A stretch of DNA of 11,026 nt from Actinomycetota bacterium (GCA_009699615.1 WLNV01000033.1:1-11026); one strand, 5' to 3'. Shown: positions 1 to 7,220, numbered from the stretch's first letter. The notes: generated by a model not told the origin, from the sequence alone. Numbers and translations are program-made.

Positions 1-1
1 C

Positions 2-175
2 CAGTCCCGCGCCCGCTGGCTTCTCGCGGACTGCCGCCTGAAGGACGTCAGCGCACTCGACAGATCGCTCGCGCCGCTGCTCGCGCGGCCGCCTGAGCGC
101 TTCGGCTGCGCGACGCTCTACGAACTCCGCTACCGCCCTGAAATGGGCGCCGCTGCCGGGACCCCTGACCGCTAG
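2..175 (+). CDS. C-terminal fragment of an unidentified protein, cut by the left window edge
   Basis: An open frame enters from the left edge and stops at TAG 173-175, giving the last 57 residues of a protein. The visible part has Trp-Leu-Leu-Ala-Asp-Cys near its start, a Leu/Ala/Arg-rich stretch, and the segment FGCATLYELRYRPEMG near the end. The codons are GC-rich at third positions like the neighbouring genes, and the stop lies 41 bp before the next gene on the same strand, so this is probably a real gene end. No catalytic motif or membrane segment is visible. The neighbourhood suggests, as inference only, the soluble C-terminal tail of another membrane glycosyltransferase. I do not recognise the family. 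Confidence 0.55.
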   Translation, partial: QSRARWLLADCRLKDVSALDRSLAPLLARPPERFGCATLYELRYRPEMGAAAGTPDR

Positions 176-204
176 CGATCAGATTGATCGACGGCAACGT
201 CACG

Positions 205-210
205 TACGAT
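205..210 (+). promoter_or_regulatory. Candidate leaderless -10 box (TACGAT) of the GT39-like gene
   Basis: TACGAT lies 6 nt before the ATG at 217. This matches the TANNNT -10 element that in actinobacteria and Deinococcus places the transcription start on or next to the start codon. There is no Shine-Dalgarno sequence before this ATG. A possible -35 element, TTGATC, is at 184-189, but its 15-nt spacing is short. The same hexamer with the same 6-nt gap precedes the gene at 5505. Confidence 0.5.
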
Positions 211-216
211 GATTCG

Positions 217-1833
217 ATGGTCAGCGACGTCGCCCAGAGCCCGGCGCGACCGCCCGGGCCAAAGTCGCTCGAATCGGCTCCGGCCTGGTTCGTTCCGCTG
301 CTGCTGTTCGCGGGCGGACTCTTCCTCTCCGGCCTGACAATCCTCAACGGCGTGCAGCCGAATGACGAAGGACTGATGCTGCAGGCCGCCGCACGAATTG
401 CCGACGGGCAGGTCCCGTACGGCGACTTCTGGTGGTACTACCCGCCAGGCCAGCCATATCTGCTCGGTGGCCTCTCCGCACTGCTTGGACCGTCACTGCT
501 GTGGTGGCGGATCGTTCGGCTGCTTGCCGACGCCGCCGTCGCGCTGCTGGCGTGGCGCCTCGCAAGGCGCCGGGCCGGGCCGTACCTCTCGCTCGCGGTT
601 TGGCTGGTCAGCGTCTGCGCGATGGCCTTCCCGAGCGGCCCGCACCCCACTCCGCTGGCTCTCGTCTTTGCGCTTGGCGCACTCCTGCTGTTTGAGCGAA
701 GGCCACTGTGGGCCGGCCTGCTGATCGGGCTTTGCCTCTTCTGGAGGATCGAGTTCGCGGCCTATCTGGGCGCCGGAATCGTTCTCGCGTTGGCAGTCAG
801 CACCGCCGAACCTCGCGAACGGATCCGCCAGATCGCGCGAGTCATCGCCAGCGCTGCCGTCGTTGCCGCAATCCTCTACCTACCCGTCGTGATATCCGCC
901 GGATTACCCCAATCGTGGGATCTGCTTGTCAGATATCCGATCCAGGACTTCGCGGCCTATCAGGCGCTGCCGTTCCCACGCCTCTATCAAGGGACACTCG
1001 CGTCGTTCGACGACTGGGCTGGTGCAGTACTCCCCTTCTACCTCCCGCTGGCGCTGCTGGTCACGCTCGCCAGCTCGTTGGTCACGCTCGCGCTCTGCTT
1101 TAGCCGGCAGCGCGACTGGCCCCTTGTCGCCGGAGCCGTCTTTGCGATCGGCATGGCCCACTACATGGTCGTCCGTCCTGACTACTTCCACACCGCGCCG
1201 CTGGCGGTAACTGCGTCGATTCTCGCTGCCTGGGGCATCGGCACAGCATCCGAGAAGCGGGGCAACCCGAGTTCCAACTCACTGCGCGCATCGGCGGCGA
1301 CACTCACGGCGGCGATTGCGGTCATCTCTCTTTCGTACCTGACGGTGCAGGGCGTTGGGCGCCGCTGGCTGCAGCTAACCGAGCCGGTCGTTGCACTTGC
1401 CACGCCGGTCGCCGCGCCCGTCCGCGCCGCAGCCAATGTCGCCGTTCCACTCGATCAGGCGGTCGCCTATGTCCGTGCCAACAGCCCTGCGGGAGAGCCG
1501 ATCTATGTCGTTGGGCGCCGCGCCGACATCACGACTGCGGGCGCGCCACTGATCTACGTCCTTGCAGGGCGACCCAACCCCACTCGCTACGACATTGCCG
1601 CGCCCGGCGTGCTGACGAGCGAACCGGTCCAACGGGAGATCGTCGCCGACCTCGCGCGGACGAAGCCGAAGCTGATCGTCCGCTGGGATTCGCCTACCAC
1701 CGATGCGCCGGAGCCGAACCGTGCGGGGCGCTCCTCAGGCGTTAGGACACTCGATCGCTATATCGCGGCGCACTACCGCGAGAGTGTCCGCTACGGCGAC
1801 TGGGTCGTGCTCTCGTCCCGCGACGCGAGTTGA
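217..1833 (+). CDS. GT39-like (GT-C fold) membrane glycosyltransferase
   Basis: This 538-residue polytopic membrane protein probably transfers a sugar from a polyprenyl-phosphate donor to a glycan on the outer face of the membrane. A short hydrophilic N-terminus is followed by a first membrane helix (about residues 24-44). Next comes the long first outer loop with an Asp-Glu pair (residues 50-51) and the segment DFWWYYPPGQP (about 70-80), typical of the GT39/ArnT-like GT-C group, where acidic residues in this loop act in catalysis. Further hydrophobic helices continue to about residue 380. The last 130 residues form a soluble domain (start DQAVAYV, end DWVVLSS), as is common in the family. 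ATG 217 is chosen because a TACGAT -10 box lies 6 nt upstream; TTG 184 in the same frame would add 11 residues. The 3' end overlaps the converging flippase gene by 43 bp. Donor and acceptor cannot be told from sequence. Confidence 0.85.
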   Translation: MVSDVAQSPARPPGPKSLESAPAWFVPLLLFAGGLFLSGLTILNGVQPNDEGLMLQAAARIADGQVPYGDFWWYYPPGQPYLLGGLSALLGPSLLWWRIVRLLADAAVALLAWRLARRRAGPYLSLAVWLVSVCAMAFPSGPHPTPLALVFALGALLLFERRPLWAGLLIGLCLFWRIEFAAYLGAGIVLALAVSTAEPRERIRQIARVIASAAVVAAILYLPVVISAGLPQSWDLLVRYPIQDFAAYQALPFPRLYQGTLASFDDWAGAVLPFYLPLALLVTLASSLVTLALCFSRQRDWPLVAGAVFAIGMAHYMVVRPDYFHTAPLAVTASILAAWGIGTASEKRGNPSSNSLRASAATLTAAIAVISLSYLTVQGVGRRWLQLTEPVVALATPVAAPVRAAANVAVPLDQAVAYVRANSPAGEPIYVVGRRADITTAGAPLIYVLAGRPNPTRYDIAAPGVLTSEPVQREIVADLARTKPKLIVRWDSPTTDAPEPNRAGRSSGVRTLDRYIAAHYRESVRYGDWVVLSSRDAS

Positions 1834-3323
1834 CTTTCGAGACTGTCACGCCAGCGTCGGAATCCGCCCCGAGTTGGCGTAATGCGCAGGACACACGCGA
1901 GGTAGCCGACCCAGGCCGTCGCCGTGATCGCTGCGATCGGCACGAGCGCCCAGCCAGCAGGGATCGCGTTCGCCGCGAGCGCGGCGACCGCGCCACCAAG
2001 CAGAGCAAATCCCACTCCCCAGAGAACCGAGCTGATCAACTCCGACCTCGGCACGCGAGCGACCTCCGGCGCGTAGCCACTGAAACGCAGCGCGAACCAG
2101 CCCCCACCGATGAGGTAGGCGATCAGCGTGCCAGCCACCACCCCGGTAGCTCCGAAGGCGATCGCCAACGGCACGGTGAACGCCAGATTGAGCGCCATCA
2201 GAACCCCTGCCAGCCGTGCCTCGAGGCCAGCATCGCCGCGAGCGCGGAGGTATGAGATCCGGACGCCGAAAAGCAGGTTCGAGCCGTAAGCGGCAGTGAG
2301 CATGACGGCGAAGCTCCCCGCCAAGGCAAAACCGGAGCCGAGCCAACCCTCGATCAAAGAAGGTGCCGCAGCCATCCCGATTAGCACCCCTCCGATCCCT
2401 GCAGCTATCCAGATGCCGTCGATCCTGGCGAAGAGGCGCTGGAGCGCTGCCTGGTCGTCAGAACCCTGCAGCGAAGAGAAGCGGTTGAAGATTGGCACCA
2501 GCGGCGCGGCGGCGACGAGCCTGCCGGATTCCGCGAGCTGCGAGGCGATCCCGACCTCGCCGACGATGGCAGGTCTGGCAACGAGCGCGGTCACGACCCG
2601 ATCACTCTGGCCGTTGACGATCAACGAAGCCACCGAAAGCTGCAGCCGTGCCGACAGGCCAGCAATCGCGACCGCTTCCTCTCCGCTGACGAAGCCAGGA
2701 CGCACGCGGAGACTGCCGACGACGAGCACCGCCCTGCTGACTAGCAAGACGAGCTGCTGGGCAATTACGGCCCATCCAAGTTGGGAGAGCGTCGCGCTCC
2801 CTCCAATGAGCAGAACGACGGCGGTCAGATAACCAATCGATCCGAGCGCCGCCGTGAACGCGATCGACGTGAAGCGGCCCTGGCCCTGAAGCAGGTTTGC
2901 CAGTGCTGCCATCGCCAGACCGAGCGGCACGGCGAGTCCGACAATGCGCAGCAATTCGGTCGCCTGCTGCTCGAGGACGCCGGGAAAGTCAAAGAGGCCA
3001 GCGATCTGAGGCGCGAGCAGTTCAATCAACGCTGCGGCGACGAGGCCGATTGCAAGGTAGAACGCGAGCGTCGACCAGAAGACTCGGGCGGCACCTGCAT
3101 GGTCATCGGCTCCACGCGCGACAGCGATGTAGCGCTGGACCGCGGGCGCCATCCCAGCCTCCACGATTCCGATGTAAATCACGATCGCCATCGAAACGGT
3201 CCAGACTCCGTAGCCCGCCCTGCCGACGTGACTAATGATTAGCGGCGTCGCGATCAGGACCGCAGCGATGCCGATCAGCGCCGTGATTACGCTGGCGCCG
3301 ATATTTCGTTGGGAGGTCGTCAC
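1791..3323 (-). CDS. Wzx-type polysaccharide flippase (MOP/MVF superfamily)
   Basis: This 510-residue protein consists almost entirely of membrane helices (about 12-14). It is likely to move undecaprenyl-linked oligosaccharide from the inner to the outer face of the membrane. The N-terminus has the pattern usual in polysaccharide flippases: a first helix, then GRAGYGVW (about residues 35-42), a second helix, and a Glu-Ala-Gly-Met turn before an Arg-Tyr (about 56-66). A second-half repeat begins near residue 223 (LSARLQLSVASLIVNGQSDR). Length is normal for Wzx. GTG 3323 is chosen because the first helix follows at once, a TAGGCT -10 box lies 7 nt upstream, and longer starts would run into the divergent methyltransferase gene. 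The last 43 bp lie opposite the end of the GT39-like gene. The exact substrate is unknown. Confidence 0.88.
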   Translation of the reverse strand: MTTSQRNIGASVITALIGIAAVLIATPLIISHVGRAGYGVWTVSMAIVIYIGIVEAGMAPAVQRYIAVARGADDHAGAARVFWSTLAFYLAIGLVAAALIELLAPQIAGLFDFPGVLEQQATELLRIVGLAVPLGLAMAALANLLQGQGRFTSIAFTAALGSIGYLTAVVLLIGGSATLSQLGWAVIAQQLVLLVSRAVLVVGSLRVRPGFVSGEEAVAIAGLSARLQLSVASLIVNGQSDRVVTALVARPAIVGEVGIASQLAESGRLVAAAPLVPIFNRFSSLQGSDDQAALQRLFARIDGIWIAAGIGGVLIGMAAAPSLIEGWLGSGFALAGSFAVMLTAAYGSNLLFGVRISYLRARGDAGLEARLAGVLMALNLAFTVPLAIAFGATGVVAGTLIAYLIGGGWFALRFSGYAPEVARVPRSELISSVLWGVGFALLGGAVAALAANAIPAGWALVPIAAITATAWVGYLACVLRITPTRGGFRRWRDSLESQLASRDESTTQSP

Positions 3324-3330
3324 CGCACCA

Positions 3331-3336
3331 AGCCTA
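3331..3336 (-). promoter_or_regulatory. Candidate leaderless -10 box (TAGGCT) of the flippase gene
   Basis: On the minus strand, TAGGCT is followed by 7 nt and then the GTG at 3323. This fits a TANNNT leaderless promoter, and no Shine-Dalgarno sequence is present. No convincing -35 element is seen. The identical hexamer also precedes the other two lead minus-strand genes, starting at 5448 and 7141. Confidence 0.5.
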
Positions 3337-3346
3337 CGCGCGCTGG

Positions 3347-3352
3347 TAGAAC
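3347..3352 (+). promoter_or_regulatory. Weak candidate -10 box (TAGAAC) of the methyltransferase gene
   Basis: TAGAAC lies 7 nt before the ATG at 3360. It keeps the key TA at positions 1-2 and the A at position 4 of TATAAT but lacks the final T, so it is weaker than the others in this window. There is no Shine-Dalgarno sequence before this ATG. It lies only 10 nt from the opposing flippase -10 box. Confidence 0.3.
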
Positions 3353-3359
3353 GAACGTC

Positions 3360-4022
3360 ATGGGAGCGATCCGCGAGCAGGTCAAGAAGCGAATGCCAGA
3401 AGAGCTCCGATGGTGGAGAATCAGGCGAGCTGCCGCAAGCCGGGCTCGAAACTACGAGCTCGCGACCCGTTACCTCGGGGGCTTGAGCGGCGCAGAGATC
3501 GGCGGCAGCACGCACAACCCCTTCCCGGTCGACGCGATCAACATTGATCGCTACGGGGAGATGGACACGATCTACAAAGACGAAGAACGGCGCTTGGCGG
3601 GCAAGGCGCTGAAGGTCGACCTCGTCGCACCCGGCGATGATCTGCCACTCGATGACAAGTCGGTTGACTTCGTCCTTGCATCACACGTAATCGAACACTT
3701 CCCGGACCCGATCAAGGCGCTACTCGAGTGGGACCGCGTCGCCAGCAAGTACATCTTCCTCGTAGTTCCGCATCGAGACCGGACCTTCGACTCGGACCGT
3801 GAACTGACCCCAGTAGACGAGCTGGTTGAGCGACACGCGAACGGATTCACCTCAGATGAGGACAAGCACTGGTCGGTCTGGAGCTGCGAATCGTTTGTAG
3901 AGCTCTGTCAGAGGATCGGCCTCAACGTCGTTGAGACCGAGGATCCCGACAAGAAGGTCGGGAACGGCTTTGCCGTTGTGATCGCAACCAGCGGCAGCGA
4001 AGCGCTCAGCCCTCAGAGCTAG
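3360..4022 (+). CDS. Class I SAM-dependent methyltransferase, probably glycan-modifying
   Basis: This 220-residue soluble protein has the order expected of a Methyltransf_11-type Rossmann methyltransferase. A motif I-like strand and loop, AEIGGSTHNPF, sits at about 45-55. An acidic residue ends strand 2 at Asp63 in INIDRYG. A motif II-like LPLDDKSVDFVLASHVIEHF spans about 95-114, and the late strand YIFLVVPHRDR about 131-141. The GGS-HNPF form of motif I differs from the usual GxGxG but occurs in a recognisable subgroup of these enzymes. By context it may O-methylate a sugar or the end of a glycan chain; this is inference. ATG 3360 is preferred over TTG 3309 because the longer form would overlap the divergent flippase start. 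It converges on the ligase-like gene with a 17-bp overlap. Confidence 0.82.
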   Translation: MGAIREQVKKRMPEELRWWRIRRAAASRARNYELATRYLGGLSGAEIGGSTHNPFPVDAINIDRYGEMDTIYKDEERRLAGKALKVDLVAPGDDLPLDDKSVDFVLASHVIEHFPDPIKALLEWDRVASKYIFLVVPHRDRTFDSDRELTPVDELVERHANGFTSDEDKHWSVWSCESFVELCQRIGLNVVETEDPDKKVGNGFAVVIATSGSEALSPQS

Positions 4023-5448
4023 CGCCACTGCCGATCTCTTCGTTGGCAGCGACGACCGCACCGGCGAGCAGCAGCCCGATCAAGGCGAGTGCGGGCATCT
4101 CCCAATCCCAGTCGAGCCCGGCATGGACGGCAAGCGCGCCCAAAGCAGCGAGCGCACCAACCGCTTCGCCGCGGCGCTCTCGCAGCAAGTTGCGCCCCGC
4201 CCAGCCGACTCCGCAGAAGAAGAGTGCGAGAGCGAGCAACCCGATGATTCCTAGCTCGGCGCCGGTCTCGAAGTAGAGCGAATGTGCGTCAAGCGCGGGG
4301 TCGGCGATCTTGCGCTGCTGCCGCCAGACCACGCGGAAGGAGCCCGAACCGTCGCCAGCCAACGGCTGATCGATGAACATCTTCCCGGCGACCTTCCAGT
4401 AGGCGTAGCGGTTGCTCTCAAACGACGTCAAGCGGCGCGTGTCCGCACCGAATCGCGGCTGCCCACGGCTGCTTCCATCCCCTGCGGCGACGGCAACAAA
4501 GCCGATCAACATGACGGCCACCAAGCTCGCCGCCAACGCTCGTGGCGCGGAGAGAGGTGCGCCGTCGGGCCGACTGCTCAGCCACCTGGCGGCGAGGACA
4601 GCGGCCACCATCGCGGCGATCAGCACCACCAACAAGACAAGTCCCTCGCGCTCACGCGTCGGCAGTGGACCCTGCAGGGTGAGGACCGCGGGCAGCAGTG
4701 CCGCGACCGCGGAGACAAGGACGGCGCCGCCGATTCCCACAGCCAGCACGCGGAGCTGCCGCCGTTCTCTGCTGAAGACGATCAACAGGATCGCTCCGAC
4801 GGCCACGCCCAGCAGGGCGCCGCGCGAAAACGTCAGATAAACGCCAAGTCCAAGCGGCAACGATGCGGCTATCGCGGCCGAACGCATCCAACCTTGCCTA
4901 GCTGCGTCGGCGGCTACGCGCAAGCAGAGAATCAGCCCAACTGCGGCCAGCATCCCGCTGGCATTCCAGTATGTGAGTGGCTGTTCGAGACGACCGGCAG
5001 CAGATGCGCTCGCCGCCTCTTCCACCAGCCCTGGCAACAGTCGGGCGGCTAGCGCGTAGCCAGTGACGATCAGCGCACCCAGAGCCAGGAGCGGTTCCGC
5101 CAAGCGCAACCCTGAGTCGCCGCGGAGCAGGGTTGTCGCAGCTAGAAAGGCGCCCAGATAGAGCAGCAGTCGTTGGAGATCGGACTGCGCCACTCCCCGC
5201 AGCGGCGCCCAAGCGATCGAGAGTCCGACGATCAAAGCCAAGGCGGCAATGCCAACAACAGCAAGCTGGCCGGGCCGTTGGCGAGGCAGAGGGGCTGGGG
5301 CGAGCCAGAAGCCGACGAGAGCCAACAACCAGACGGCCACTCCAGCGGCGAGCCGTGGGCCGGCGAAGTAACCGCCTGAGAAGAAGGCCATCGCCGTCGG
5401 CAGCACGAGCAGAACCACTGCGGTGAATCCTCTAGTCGCCCCAAGCAT
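4006..5448 (-). CDS. O-antigen ligase/polymerase-like membrane protein (Wzy_C/WaaL family)
   Basis: This 480-residue polytopic membrane protein likely joins or transfers polyprenyl-linked glycan at the outer membrane face. About ten or more hydrophobic helices flank family marks: GRLEQPLTYWNASG (about residues 152-165), FSRGALLG (about 207-214), the large outer loop (about 325-390) with an aromatic and Arg-rich stretch, then DAHSLYFETGAELGIIGL (about 387-404), whose His-Ser corresponds to the conserved histidine region of the family. LDWDWEMPA (about 445-453) sits near the last helix. ATG 5448 is preferred because the first helix follows shortly and a TAGGCT box lies 8 nt upstream; the longer reading to 5538 would cover the divergent TPR gene start. 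Polymerase (Wzy) and ligase (WaaL) cannot be separated by sequence alone. Confidence 0.87.
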   Translation of the reverse strand: MLGATRGFTAVVLLVLPTAMAFFSGGYFAGPRLAAGVAVWLLALVGFWLAPAPLPRQRPGQLAVVGIAALALIVGLSIAWAPLRGVAQSDLQRLLLYLGAFLAATTLLRGDSGLRLAEPLLALGALIVTGYALAARLLPGLVEEAASASAAGRLEQPLTYWNASGMLAAVGLILCLRVAADAARQGWMRSAAIAASLPLGLGVYLTFSRGALLGVAVGAILLIVFSRERRQLRVLAVGIGGAVLVSAVAALLPAVLTLQGPLPTREREGLVLLVVLIAAMVAAVLAARWLSSRPDGAPLSAPRALAASLVAVMLIGFVAVAAGDGSSRGQPRFGADTRRLTSFESNRYAYWKVAGKMFIDQPLAGDGSGSFRVVWRQQRKIADPALDAHSLYFETGAELGIIGLLALALFFCGVGWAGRNLLRERRGEAVGALAALGALAVHAGLDWDWEMPALALIGLLLAGAVVAANEEIGSGASSEG

Positions 5449-5456
5449 CGCCCGCG

Positions 5457-5462
5457 AGCCTA
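5457..5462 (-). promoter_or_regulatory. Candidate leaderless -10 box (TAGGCT) of the ligase-like gene
   Basis: On the minus strand, TAGGCT is followed by 8 nt and then the ATG at 5448. It is the same hexamer as upstream of the flippase and the 7141 glycosyltransferase. No Shine-Dalgarno sequence and no clear -35 element are visible. Confidence 0.45.
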
Positions 5463-5492
5463 GTGAACCGAACGCAGAGCCGCCCGAGCGCA

Positions 5493-5498
5493 TACGAT
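5493..5498 (+). promoter_or_regulatory. Candidate leaderless -10 box (TACGAT) of the TPR-like gene
   Basis: TACGAT is followed by exactly 6 nt and the GTG at 5505, the same hexamer and spacing as before the GT39-like gene at 217. No Shine-Dalgarno sequence is present. This site decides the start choice of the downstream gene. Confidence 0.5.
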
Positions 5499-5504
5499 CT
5501 CGCT

Positions 5505-5924
5505 GTGACCCATCCCCTCCCACCGCGTGCTCTGGCACTGCGGCTGCTGCTGTCTCTGTTCGCTGTTGCCGCAGTGGGCTGGCTGCTCGTCAGCTGGCAC
5601 GACGAGCGGCTCCAGACTGAAGGAATCTTGCTGCTCGCGGAGCAGCCCGCGCGCCCAGCCGAAGCGATCGAGCGCTTTCGCGACGCGCAGCTTTTGAGCG
5701 CGAGCCTGCAGCCGCAACTGTTTGAGGCTTCCGCTGTCTTCCTGCTTGGCGATCGCGCTAGGGCGATCGCCGACCTGCGTCGGCTGCTCGGGCGCGAGCC
5801 TCGCAACCGCACAGGTTGGCTACTCCTGGGGAACTGGCTACTGACAGATGATCCGCCAGGCGCAGAGGCCGCTTTTCGGCGCGCCGCCGCGTTGGATGGC
5901 GAAGTCCCGCCCCTCGAGAGATAA
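5505..5924 (+). CDS. Small membrane-anchored TPR-like protein
   Basis: This 139-residue protein has a single hydrophobic segment near the N-terminus (about residues 8-27, rich in Leu/Ala/Val) and a helical, Ala/Leu/Arg-rich remainder that reads as tetratricopeptide-like hairpins. One is about 48-80 (AIERFRDAQLL, then FEASAVFLLGD), and the next about 80-128 (AIADLRRLLGREPRNRTGWLLLGNWLL, then AEAAFRRAAALD). No enzyme motif is visible. TPR domains mediate protein-protein contacts, and the gene lies divergently next to the ligase-like gene, so it may be an accessory of glycan polymerisation or ligation; this is inference. GTG 5505 is chosen for its TACGAT box 6 nt upstream; ATG 5463 would add 14 polar residues and overlap the neighbouring promoter. 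It ends 17 bp before the converging glycosyltransferase stop. Confidence 0.75.
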   Translation: MTHPLPPRALALRLLLSLFAVAAVGWLLVSWHDERLQTEGILLLAEQPARPAEAIERFRDAQLLSASLQPQLFEASAVFLLGDRARAIADLRRLLGREPRNRTGWLLLGNWLLTDDPPGAEAAFRRAAALDGEVPPLER

Positions 5925-5941
5925 AAGCGCGGCCTAGTTCG

Positions 5942-7141
5942 CTATGAGCGGGTGCGGCCGGCGCGTGCCAGGCCCCTACCGCGAGAGCGTCGGCCTGCGT
6001 CGCGGTGCTGCCCCGCCGCAATCGAGCGTTCCGGCCCTCTGGTAAGCGTCTGCTCGACGACCGCAGCGAAGTCATTAGCGAACCGTTCAGGACTGAATCG
6101 CTGTGCCTGAGCAACGCAATCGGCGGTTTCAAAGTCGGCGGGATCGAAACGCTCGATCGCGGCGCAGAGCGAAGCTGGATCCGGGCGATCGAAGAAGAGG
6201 CCGGTTCGGCCCTCAATGACAGTCTCCATTAGCCCGCCAGCGCGGAGCGCAATCACGGGGCGCCCAGAGGCCTGCGCTTCAACTGCGGCGATGCCGAACT
6301 CTTCGGTCGCCGCGACGACGAGCGACTGGGCGCTGCGGAGCAGCCTCTCAGCTTCGTGATCGCTGACGCGGCCAGCAAAATGGACGGTAGGGCCGGCAAG
6401 ACGCTGGAGACGGCGAGCGTCAGGTCCGTCACCGGCCACAACCAATGGCAGGCCAAGCCGGCTGAAGGCACGCACGACTACCTCGATCCGCTTGTGCGCG
6501 ATCAGCTCCGAGAGGACTAGGTGGTGGTCCTCGACGGGTCCGGGAGAGAAGCGCTGAACCTCGACGGGCGGATGGATCACAGTCGATTCGCGTGAGAAGT
6601 AGCGCTCGATCCGTTGCTGAGTCGTCTCCGAATTGGCGACGTAGGCGTCAACTCGCTGAGCCGCGATGAAATCCCATTGCCGCCACCTGTGCATGACCTG
6701 AGCGAGGACCGGGCGGACGAGCCCGCTGCGTGCCTCCAGCGTGGCGTCGCGTTCTGTCCAGGCGTAGCGAAACGGGTTGTGGCAGTAACAGACGTGGACC
6801 GCGTTCTCATCAGGGATCACGCCATGCGCCCAAGCCGACGAGCTTGAGACGACCAGGTCGTAACCACGCAGGTCGAGCGACTCAACCGCGGCAGGGTAGA
6901 ACGGAAGCAGTGGCCTGAAATTGCGCGCGGTCGGGCGAAGTCGCTGGAGTCCCGATGTAATTACGTTTCGATCTTCGAACCGCCCCTGCGTACCGACCGG
7001 GTCGTAGACGGCAGTGAAGATGTCAGCGTCCGGGAACATCGCGCAGAGCTGCAAGAAGACGCGCTCCGCACCCCGCAGATCGAGCAGGAAGTCGTGGACG
7101 AGCGCAACGCGCAGCCCCTTAGCTGACGAAATCATTTCCAT
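5942..7141 (-). CDS. GT4 glycosyltransferase, WbaZ-like (GT-B fold)
   Basis: This 399-residue cytoplasmic enzyme likely transfers a hexose (the WbaZ group includes mannosyltransferases) from a nucleotide-sugar to a lipid-linked glycan. Seen in order: the N-terminal strand VALVHDFLLDLRGAERVF (about residues 12-29), CYCHNPFRYAW (about 118-128), the donor-domain start with a His-Lys-Arg (about 216-218) where GT4 enzymes bind the donor phosphates, and the EX7E motif Glu280...Glu288 in TEEFGIAAVE. A last Arg/Gly-rich tail after about residue 368 has no family counterpart that I recognise and may be disordered. The start at ATG 7141 gives MEMISS; ATG 7135 two codons later is also possible. A TAGGCT box lies 9 nt upstream of 7141. 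It converges on the TPR-like gene with a 17-bp gap and diverges from the second GT4 gene. Confidence 0.88.
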   Translation of the reverse strand: MEMISSAKGLRVALVHDFLLDLRGAERVFLQLCAMFPDADIFTAVYDPVGTQGRFEDRNVITSGLQRLRPTARNFRPLLPFYPAAVESLDLRGYDLVVSSSSAWAHGVIPDENAVHVCYCHNPFRYAWTERDATLEARSGLVRPVLAQVMHRWRQWDFIAAQRVDAYVANSETTQQRIERYFSRESTVIHPPVEVQRFSPGPVEDHHLVLSELIAHKRIEVVVRAFSRLGLPLVVAGDGPDARRLQRLAGPTVHFAGRVSDHEAERLLRSAQSLVVAATEEFGIAAVEAQASGRPVIALRAGGLMETVIEGRTGLFFDRPDPASLCAAIERFDPADFETADCVAQAQRFSPERFANDFAAVVEQTLTRGPERSIAAGQHRDAGRRSRGRGLARAGRTRS

Positions 7142-7150
7142 CGAGCGTGC

Positions 7151-7156
7151 AGCCTA
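7151..7156 (-). promoter_or_regulatory. Candidate leaderless -10 box (TAGGCT) of the WbaZ-like gene
   Basis: On the minus strand, TAGGCT is followed by 9 nt and the ATG at 7141. This is the third copy of the same hexamer before a minus-strand gene in the window. The spacing is at the long end for a leaderless start. No Shine-Dalgarno sequence is present. Confidence 0.42.
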
Positions 7157-7205
7157 TCGCTGAGCCGCCCGCGAAGCGAGATGCAGCGACCGGGAGCCGA
7201 TGATC

Positions 7206-7211
7206 TACCTT
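7206..7211 (+). promoter_or_regulatory. Candidate leaderless -10 box (TACCTT) of the GT4-GT2 operon
   Basis: TACCTT fits TANNNT and is followed by 9 nt and the ATG at 7221. It supports ATG 7221 over the in-frame ATG 7200, which would lie upstream of this box. No Shine-Dalgarno sequence precedes either ATG. Confidence 0.4.
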
Positions 7212-7220
7212 GCTGGTTTG

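Noticed and set aside
3324..3515. Longer N-terminus (64 extra residues) for the flippase
   Set aside because: It would cover the divergent methyltransferase start, its translation is polar and low in family likeness, and the first membrane helix begins just after GTG 3323.
4282..5052. Long plus-strand open frame (256 codons) opposite the ligase-like gene
   Set aside because: It is a shadow of the minus-strand membrane protein. Its translation is Gln/Arg/His-rich with no domain, while the opposite strand has clear family motifs.
5449..5538. Longer N-terminus (30 extra residues) for the ligase-like protein
   Set aside because: It would overlap the start and promoter of the divergent TPR-like gene, and the added residues are polar and unlike the family start.
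5925..5941. Possible bidirectional terminator between the TPR-like and WbaZ-like genes
   Set aside because: The 17-bp gap and its flanks show no convincing stem with a T-run on either strand.
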